Both the position numbers and the translations under genes were made by a program. The notes beneath the pieces were generated by a model that was not told the origin of the DNA, did no database searches, and was given only the letters and a program-made list of their open reading frames with translations. A stretch of DNA of 19,528 nucleotides from CAYVZU01 sp964455935 (GTDB lineage: Bacteria > Fibrobacterota > CAYVZU01): the NCBI GenBank assembly GCA_964455935.1, contig CAYVZU010000074.1:1-19528 (forward strand), given 5' to 3'. Within the stretch, counting starts at the first letter, position 1; the number at the start of each line of letters is the position of its first letter. Shown here piece after piece: positions 14,237 through 19,528 of the stretch.

Positions 14237-14243
14237 TCCTCCC
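14237..14243 (-). promoter_or_regulatory. strong ribosome-binding site fixing the oxidoreductase start
   Basis: GGGAGGA on the minus strand, with GGAGG eight bases before the ATG at 14229. Confidence 0.8.
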
Positions 14244-14340
14244 GGTTAAGAACAACGACATGGATTAAGTAAGAAAAAGCAATAAGCGTGCACAATTTGT
14301 TTGCCTGCCTGCGAGTGAAAGGATTGCCGGAAACAAACAC

Positions 14341-14376
14341 CCCCTCACCCTACCCTCTCCCACCGAGGGGCGAGGG
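14341..14376. repeat. CTCTCCC palindromic repeat, copy 2
   Basis: CCCTCACCCTACCCTCTCCC, then a loop with ACCGA and GGGGCGAGGG. It is the same family as copies at 3388-3464 and 19305-19340. Confidence 0.65.
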
Positions 14377-14592
14377 ATTCTTTCCTCAGCATAAGCTTGA
14401 CCTGTTCTGCTCGGGAGCCGTGCATTCCCAAAACGAGCCCAACTCGCTGCGGAGCAAAACAGCATCCGAAAGTCATGGGACCCTTGTGCGTGCCTTGGAC
14501 GCGGAGGCCGGGTCGTCTCCCAGTCTATGTTTGCCTGGAAAAAGACAATGCAGTGAGATATTTTGTGCCTGCCCATCGGTCACACCAGTCAC

Positions 14593-14597
14593 GGGAG
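14593..14597 (+). promoter_or_regulatory. ribosome-binding site fixing the CheB-CheR start
   Basis: GGGAG five bases before the ATG at 14603; the longer frame from 14288 is rejected. Confidence 0.6.
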
Positions 14598-14602
14598 CGC
14601 GC

Positions 14603-17551
14603 ATGCCGGGGATGAACGGCAAAGAAGAGAAGACACCGCAAAACAACACGGAATCCGCGCAGGACGCAAAAAATTCGGATCCTAAGCAACAGGCGCCGCT
14701 GGAAACTTTTCCAATCGTGGGAATTGGCGCATCCGCTGGCGGGCTCGAAGCCCTGCAGGAATTTTTCCGCAACATGCCCGCCAACAGCCATATGGGCTTT
14801 GTGGTTGTCACCCATCAGCACCCGGGCCACGAAAGCATCCTTCCCGAAATATTAGCCCGCGATACCGGAATGCCCGTGGTGAAGATCCAGGACCGAATGC
14901 GCGTCGAACCCGATCATATCTACGTGCTGGGCTCGGGAAGGAGCGTCACAATCTCCCAGGGTGAACTGCTCTTTAAAAAGGGTGGCACCGCTGCACCCTT
15001 GAGCTTGCCCATCGACACCTTCTTTCTCTCCCTTGCCGAGGATATGCACGAACGCGCCGTGTGCATCCTGCTCTCGGGAAACGGCTCCGACGGCACCCGG
15101 GGCATGAAGGAGATCAAAGCGCAGGGCGGGGTTGCGCTGGCGCAGGACCTGACCTCGGCCAAATACACCGGCATGCCGGGCAGCGCGCTAAATACCGGGC
15201 TGGTGGATATTGTGGAACCGCCCAAGCGGATGCCCCGGCGATTGACCGAGTATATGAAAGGGCCTTATCTGCGGCCCAAGGCAGGTCCTGCCGAGGGCGA
15301 GGAATTTCCGGATGAAGAACTCAACAGCGTTCTTCGCTACATCCGCTCGCGGACAGGCCATGATTTCGCGATGTATAAAACCAGCACCATCCGCCGCCGC
15401 ATCGAGCGCCGCATGAGCGTGCACGGCCTGAAGAAGTCGCGGGATTACCTGGATTATCTCCACGAAAACCGCCAGGAAGCGCGGATGCTCTTTTCCGAAC
15501 TGCTGATCAGCGTGACCAGTTTTTTCCGCGACCCCGATGCCTTCGAAACCCTGAAGAACCAGTACCTGCCCCAACTGCTGGCGTCGCGCGCCGAGGATCA
15601 CGAATTCCGGGTGTGGATTCCGGGCTGCGCCACGGGCGAAGAGGCCTACAGCATCGCCATTGTGCTGGATGAAGTTCGGCAGGCGGCAAGAAGACCCTTC
15701 AACATCCGAATTTTCGGCACCGATCTCGACGATCAGGCGATTCAGCGCGCGCGTCACGGGACCTATCAGGCCGGCATCGCCGCGGATGTCTCTCCGCAGC
15801 GATTAGAGCGCTATTTCACGCGCGACGGCACGGATGATTGGCTGGTACGTAAAGACCTCCGCGACATGCTGGTTTTTGCGCAACAAAACGTGCTCAGCGA
15901 CCCGCCCTTTGTGAAGCTGGACCTGCTGGTATGCCGCAACGTGCTCATTTACCTGCAACCCGACCTGCAAAAACTGCTGCTGCCCACATTTCATTATGCC
16001 CTCAATCCGGGCGGAATCCTCTTTCTGGGCTCCTCCGAAAGCGTGGGTGCCTATACCGAGCTTTTCGAGCCCCTCGATGTGCGCTGCAAGATCTACCGCC
16101 GCAGGGATATTCCCACGGATTTGCCGCGCCTGCCGGCAAAGCCCGGAAAGGCCGAAAGCATGATACAGGCCGAAGGAAATGATGAAAGGCAATTGCGGCC
16201 GCCACAGACAAACCGCCTGATCGAGCGAATGCTCATCAACCTGTTCGCTCCGGTCAGCATTGTGATCGACACCAAAGGAACCATCCTCTACATCCATGGC
16301 AAAACCGGCGCTTTTCTGGAGCCCGAAGAGCAACAGCCGCGCAACAATGTATTCGAAATGGCCCGCGCAGGGCTGCGCCTGCCCCTTTCGGCGGCCGTTC
16401 ATCATGTGCTGGAGCGCAACGAGGATTTCGCGCAATCGAATCTAAGGGTCAAGTCCAACGGCGACTACCAATTAATCGATCTAGGCGTGCGCCGCATCGC
16501 CTCGCCCCAATCCATCCGCGGGTTGCTGCTGGTGACGATCACACCCGCGCGGTCCGAATTGTTGGAGCCGCCTGCCGTCAAAAAATCGGAGGCCGCAAGC
16601 AAGGCCCCGCCCGAACGGACCGAGGAACTGGAACGGGAATTGCTTCGTGTGAGGGAATCCAATCAGACCATGGTCGAGGAGCTGCAATCGACAAACGAGG
16701 AGCTGCAAAGCGCCAACGAGGAACTGCAATCGACCAACGAAGAATTGCAGAGCTCCAAAGAAGAGATGGAGTCGCTCAACGAAGAGCTTTCCACGGTCAA
16801 TAACGAGCTAACCAGCAAAGTCGAGGCGCTGGGCCAGTCGCGCGACGACATGAAAAACCTTCTTAACAGCACCGACCTGGCCGTTATCTTTCTCGACCAG
16901 CAGTTGCGGGTGAAACGCTACACCGAGAAAGCGAAATCCCTGGTCAGCCTCCGGGATTCGGATATTGGCCGGCCCATAGGAGAACTGGTTGCGAAGGTGC
17001 AATACGATCGGCTGCTCGACGACTGCCGCGAGGTCCTTGATTCCCTGGTGCGCAAGGAACTGGAAATGCCAACACGCGACGGGTCGTGGCTGCTTCTGCG
17101 GATTCTGCCCTACCGCACCTCGGAGAACGTGATCGGCGGCGTTGTGCTTACTTTTATCGACATCAGCCGCCTTAAAATAGCCGAGCGATCGGCCGAAGCC
17201 ATGGAGTACTTCCAGAGCATTGTGGAAACAGTGCGCGAGCCGATGATCGTTCTCGACGCAAGCCTGCGGGTGCAATCGGCCAACGAGTCCTTTCATAGGA
17301 TATTCAAAACGAGCGGTGAGCAAATGCTGGGGAAGAACCTCTACGAGTTGGGCAACGGCCAATGGAATATCCCCGAGTTGCGCAAGCTGCTGGAGGCCGT
17401 TGTTCCCGGAAATAAATCGTTCAACGACTATGTTGTCGAGCACGATTTTCCAGCCATCGGGCATAAAAAGTTCATCCTTAACGCCCGGCGTCTTCAACGG
17501 GCCGCAGGGCTGCCCGATTTTATTCTTCTGGCCATGGAGGAAAGCCGATGA
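14603..17551 (+). CDS. CheB-CheR-PAS fusion signalling protein
   Basis: 982 residues from the ATG at 14603. Order: CheB-type methylesterase domain (about 33-215) with Ser44 in GIGASAGG, His71 in VVTHQHPG and Asp163 in SGNGSDGTRG; CheR-type SAM methyltransferase (about 236-500) with FSELLISVTSFFRD, the SAM loop WIPGCATGEEAYS and LVCRNVLIYL; a PAS-like segment (about 540-650); a heptad coiled coil (670-745) of EELQSTN units; then two PAS domains (about 750-860 and 865-982). There is no receiver domain before CheB. Both catalytic sites look intact, so opposing methylation and demethylation activities share one chain. It ends just after a PAS domain (PDFILLAMEESR), where longer homologues run into a histidine kinase; that kinase is encoded by the next gene. 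No CheA, CheW or receptor gene is in the window. The substrate is unknown. Confidence 0.93.
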   Translation: MPGMNGKEEKTPQNNTESAQDAKNSDPKQQAPLETFPIVGIGASAGGLEALQEFFRNMPANSHMGFVVVTHQHPGHESILPEILARDTGMPVVKIQDRMRVEPDHIYVLGSGRSVTISQGELLFKKGGTAAPLSLPIDTFFLSLAEDMHERAVCILLSGNGSDGTRGMKEIKAQGGVALAQDLTSAKYTGMPGSALNTGLVDIVEPPKRMPRRLTEYMKGPYLRPKAGPAEGEEFPDEELNSVLRYIRSRTGHDFAMYKTSTIRRRIERRMSVHGLKKSRDYLDYLHENRQEARMLFSELLISVTSFFRDPDAFETLKNQYLPQLLASRAEDHEFRVWIPGCATGEEAYSIAIVLDEVRQAARRPFNIRIFGTDLDDQAIQRARHGTYQAGIAADVSPQRLERYFTRDGTDDWLVRKDLRDMLVFAQQNVLSDPPFVKLDLLVCRNVLIYLQPDLQKLLLPTFHYALNPGGILFLGSSESVGAYTELFEPLDVRCKIYRRRDIPTDLPRLPAKPGKAESMIQAEGNDERQLRPPQTNRLIERMLINLFAPVSIVIDTKGTILYIHGKTGAFLEPEEQQPRNNVFEMARAGLRLPLSAAVHHVLERNEDFAQSNLRVKSNGDYQLIDLGVRRIASPQSIRGLLLVTITPARSELLEPPAVKKSEAASKAPPERTEELERELLRVRESNQTMVEELQSTNEELQSANEELQSTNEELQSSKEEMESLNEELSTVNNELTSKVEALGQSRDDMKNLLNSTDLAVIFLDQQLRVKRYTEKAKSLVSLRDSDIGRPIGELVAKVQYDRLLDDCREVLDSLVRKELEMPTRDGSWLLLRILPYRTSENVIGGVVLTFIDISRLKIAERSAEAMEYFQSIVETVREPMIVLDASLRVQSANESFHRIFKTSGEQMLGKNLYELGNGQWNIPELRKLLEAVVPGNKSFNDYVVEHDFPAIGHKKFILNARRLQRAAGLPDFILLAMEESR
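16676..16801 (+). repeat. 21-bp heptad repeats coding a signalling coiled coil
   Basis: Six consecutive seven-residue units (EELQSTN, EELQSAN, EELQSTN, EELQSSK, EEMESLN, EELSTVN) are encoded by near-identical 21-bp repeats. They link the CheR half to the C-terminal PAS pair and probably form a parallel dimeric helix that transmits conformational signals. Confidence 0.85.
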
Positions 17552-17630
17552 ACTCCAGGAAACGGACTACTGTCTTCCGTCTCCAGCACGGCACAATGCG
17601 CCGGGCGTGGTGCTGAGCAGTTACACCCGT

Positions 17631-17634
17631 GGAG
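17631..17634 (+). promoter_or_regulatory. ribosome-binding site for the histidine kinase
   Basis: GGAG, six bases before the GTG at 17641. An in-frame GTG at 17629 has no such site. Confidence 0.5.
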
Positions 17635-17640
17635 CACGCT

Positions 17641-19281
17641 GTGAGCAAAGAAGACCTTCGCCACCGCGCCCGCGAACGCATGACCTTGGGCCGCACCGAT
17701 ATCGACCATTTGTCCCGCAAGGATATTCAGGAATTGGTTTACGAGCTCCAACTGCATCAGGCTGAATTGGAAATCACCAACGAGGAACTCCGGACAGCGC
17801 AAAACGAAGTGATCGAGGCCCGAGACCGCTATGCCGCATTATACGACTTCGCCCCCGTGGGCTACCTGACGCTGGATGAGAATCACACAATCCAACAAGC
17901 AAACCAAACCGCGGCAAAGCTGTTCGACCGGGCTCGCCGCGATCTGGAAGGGCTCGCATTCCCGCTGCTCGCCAAACCGGAAGACCGCGATGCCTGCCAT
18001 CTGTTTCTGCGCAGGATAAGGCCCGGCTCGCCCGACACGGTTGAGCTTCGTTTTCTGGGCGCTGAGGGCGGTACCTTCTGGGTCCGGATATTGGCAACCT
18101 GCCTCGAAGCGCAAGATTCCCGATGTAGGGGGTTTCGCGTTGCGGTCAGCAATATCACCAGCGAGAAGGAGGGCGAAGCGCTTCGTCTGTCGGAACAACG
18201 CTATCGGTTTCTTTACGAGGAATCACCGGCAATCAACATTGTAATCGCCCTGGATGGCTTGGTTTTGGACATCAACCGGCAAGCCACCCTGGCAATCGGT
18301 TATCGCAAGGACGAAGTCGTCGGCCGGCCGATGACAGACTTCGTGGTCCCGGAACAGCGGGAATTTGTGGCCGCAATGCTTCAATCCACGGCGCAGGGAA
18401 AGAAGCCGTCGCCGGAAAGCGACATTGCCATTTTAGCCAGGAACGGCGAAGTGCGCCGCTTCATGATCGTGGCCGGTACCGAGGTCTTCTTTCAGGACGG
18501 CAAACCAACCGGCTACCTCTTTAGCGCTCTTGACATTACCGAACGCCTGCGCCTGGAACAGGAACTCAAACGCAAAGCCGGCGAGCTTGCCCTTACCAAC
18601 AAGGAGCTGGAGGCTTTCGTGTATTCGGTGTCGCATGACCTTCGCGGCCCGCTGCGCGCGATTTCCGGTTTCGCGGATATCCTGAGGGATGAATACCAAG
18701 GGTCTTTGGATGATACGGCGAAGGATTACTTCAAGAGAATCAGCCAAGGCGTTGACAAGATGCGCCATCTGATTGACGACCTGCTCCGCCTTTCGCGAAT
18801 CTCCCGCCGGGAATTGCACCTGGACACGGTGAACCTGTCGGAAATGGCTACAGGCCTTCTGCAAGACATCCAATCGCAGAGTCCTCGAAAAGATGCCCAA
18901 ATCACCGTTGCGCAGGGCATACTTGCGGAAGCTGACGCGGACCTCATACGTATTGCTCTGGACAACATTCTGCAAAACGCCTGGAAATACACCTCCAAAA
19001 ATGCCAACACAATCATCGAATTCGGCCGGCTGGAGGAGCAGGGGGCGCCGGTCTTCTTCGTTCGCGATAACGGAGTCGGCTTTGCCCAGGAATTCGCCCA
19101 GAGGGTGTTCGAACCCTTCAAGCGGCTGCAGGGGGAACGCGATTTTCCGGGCACTGGAATTGGGCTTGCCATTGTAAAACGCATTTTCGACAAGCATGGG
19201 GGCTCGATATGGGCTAAAAGTGAACCCGGTAAAGGCGCCGCGTTCTATTTCACCTTGCCGTGCAGAGAACCGCAGCAATAA
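17641..19281 (+). CDS. PAS-PAS sensor histidine kinase
   Basis: 546 residues from the GTG at 17641 (550 from GTG 17629). An N-terminal helical segment (SRKDIQELVYELQLHQAELEI as heptads), PAS 1 (about 60-175), PAS 2 (about 185-300), a coiled linker, then the HisKA domain with the phospho-acceptor His332 in SVSHDLRGPLRAI. The ATP-binding domain has the N box DNILQNAWKYT (Asn442, Asn446), the G1 box DNGVGF, the F box FEPFKRL and the G2 box GTGIGLAI. There is no transmembrane segment and no receiver domain, so it is a soluble kinase with an unlinked response regulator. It begins 89 bp after the CheB-CheR-PAS stop on the same strand, so cotranscription is likely. Ligands of the PAS domains are not evident; no haem- or flavin-binding signature was recognised. 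Confidence 0.94.
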   Translation: MSKEDLRHRARERMTLGRTDIDHLSRKDIQELVYELQLHQAELEITNEELRTAQNEVIEARDRYAALYDFAPVGYLTLDENHTIQQANQTAAKLFDRARRDLEGLAFPLLAKPEDRDACHLFLRRIRPGSPDTVELRFLGAEGGTFWVRILATCLEAQDSRCRGFRVAVSNITSEKEGEALRLSEQRYRFLYEESPAINIVIALDGLVLDINRQATLAIGYRKDEVVGRPMTDFVVPEQREFVAAMLQSTAQGKKPSPESDIAILARNGEVRRFMIVAGTEVFFQDGKPTGYLFSALDITERLRLEQELKRKAGELALTNKELEAFVYSVSHDLRGPLRAISGFADILRDEYQGSLDDTAKDYFKRISQGVDKMRHLIDDLLRLSRISRRELHLDTVNLSEMATGLLQDIQSQSPRKDAQITVAQGILAEADADLIRIALDNILQNAWKYTSKNANTIIEFGRLEEQGAPVFFVRDNGVGFAQEFAQRVFEPFKRLQGERDFPGTGIGLAIVKRIFDKHGGSIWAKSEPGKGAAFYFTLPCREPQQ

Positions 19282-19304
19282 GAATGGTCGCAAAGAACGC
19301 GACC

Positions 19305-19340
19305 CCCCTCACCCCACCTTCTCCCACCGAGGGGAGAGGG
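19305..19340. repeat. CTCTCCC palindromic repeat, copy 3
   Basis: CCCCTCACCCCACCTTCTCCC, with CTCCC (19321-19325) facing GGGAG (19332-19336). It lies 24 bases after the kinase stop and could act as a transcript-end hairpin, although no T-run follows. Confidence 0.65.
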
Positions 19341-19403
19341 AATCACGAAACAAGAATCGGTGCCCATCTCTTCGCCCGAGCTTGCTTTTGCGGGGCTCCT
19401 TTT

Positions 19404-19425
19404 CCTCTCCCTTCGATGGGAGAGG
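19404..19425. repeat. CTCTCCC palindromic repeat, copy 4 (perfect hairpin)
   Basis: CCTCTCCC and GGGAGAGG form a perfect 8-base stem around TTCGAT. Confidence 0.65.
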
Positions 19426-19483
19426 GTATCTGACAGGAATCAGTCCAGCTCTTTGTCAGAGTCCGGTTTTGCAGGATCCGTCT

Positions 19484-19523
19484 CCTCTCCCGGAGCCTGT
19501 CCGCCGTGGCGGAACGGGAGAGG
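19484..19523. repeat. CTCTCCC palindromic repeat, copy 5 (nested hairpin)
   Basis: CCTCTCCCG (19484-19492) pairs perfectly with CGGGAGAGG (19515-19523), and a second stem CCGCC-GT-GGCGG (19501-19512) sits inside. The nested form differs from the other copies. Confidence 0.6.
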
Positions 19524-19528
19524 ATTAA

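Larger units (their letters stand above)
14230..14602. other. divergent intergenic region upstream of the CheB-CheR gene
   Basis: The plus-strand frame is open through this region from 14288, but I read it as non-coding. It contains a palindromic repeat copy (translated PSPYPLPPRGEG, typical of repeat read-through), has no conserved domain, and ends at a well-placed ribosome site before 14603. A possible minus-strand promoter for the oxidoreductase lies at 14266-14295. No convincing promoter for the fusion gene was found. Confidence 0.6.

Noticed and set aside
14230..14340. 37-residue N-terminal extension of the FAD oxidoreductase
   Set aside because: A strong GGGAGGA site precedes ATG 14229, and the FAD motif starts a few residues later, as usual for the family.
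14288..14602. N-terminal extension of about 105 residues on the CheB-CheR fusion
   Set aside because: It translates a palindromic intergenic repeat (PSPYPLPPRGEG), has no domain similarity, and the ATG at 14603 has its own ribosome site just before the CheB fold.
19196..19528. Open plus-strand frame at the right end
   Set aside because: It overlaps the kinase C-terminus out of frame and continues through three copies of the palindromic repeat (PHPTFSHRGERE); no ribosome site or domain.

Overview
The window reads as a chromosomal segment of a moderately GC-rich Gram-negative bacterium. It has an OmpA-type outer-membrane protein, several lipoprotein or Sec signal peptides, and a TIGR02147-type regulator. 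That regulator family is best known from Fibrobacterota and also occurs in Bdellovibrio-like lineages, so a Fibrobacterota/FCB-type or deltaproteobacterial-grade host is my inference. No rRNA, tRNA or CRISPR array is visible.

Layout. (1) 1-356: the 3' end of a group II intron enters from the left edge (domain VI with a bulged branch-point A). It is followed by palindromic non-coding DNA and a possible interrupted minus-strand ORF. (2) 357-4984, minus strand: a peptide-degradation block of pepA (M17 leucyl aminopeptidase), a catalytic M16 peptidase and a translationally coupled, catalytically dead M16 partner. (3) 5370-5828, plus: a small exported SH3b protein with its own sigma70-type promoter and an intrinsic terminator. 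(4) 5831-6235: one doubtful short ORF and inverted repeats. (5) 6236-9579: a divergent module. A bacteriohemerythrin-like protein lacking one ligand histidine faces a TIGR02147/DUF4423-type regulator and a DUF4382 lipoprotein with five Ig-like carboxypeptidase-regulatory domains. Both promoters and an inverted repeat are readable in the gap. (6) 9623-11543, minus: a 55-aa single-pass membrane protein followed one base later by an OmpA-family porin-like protein with four 33-residue calcium-binding thrombospondin type 3 repeats. Two overlapping palindromes lie upstream. (7) 11933-12910, minus: glucosyl-3-phosphoglycerate synthase (gpgS). (8) 13042-14229, minus: an AIF/ferredoxin-reductase-like FAD oxidoreductase. 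(9) 14603-19281, plus: a CheB-CheR-PAS fusion and a separate PAS-PAS histidine kinase. (10) 19282-19528: three hairpin repeat copies.

How parts work together. The three peptidases plausibly degrade peptides in two compartments. The CheB-CheR-PAS protein and the kinase are probably one split signalling pathway, because the fusion stops where longer family members run on into a kinase. The TIGR02147 regulator probably controls its own lipoprotein gene and possibly the divergent hemerythrin. A dispersed palindromic repeat (CTCTCCC...GGGAGAG type) occurs in three intergenic spaces and creates false ORF extensions such as PSPYPLPPRGEG.

Several starts were corrected from the longest frame using ribosome-binding sites, promoters and domain limits. 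All functional calls come from reading motifs by eye; no database search was run.
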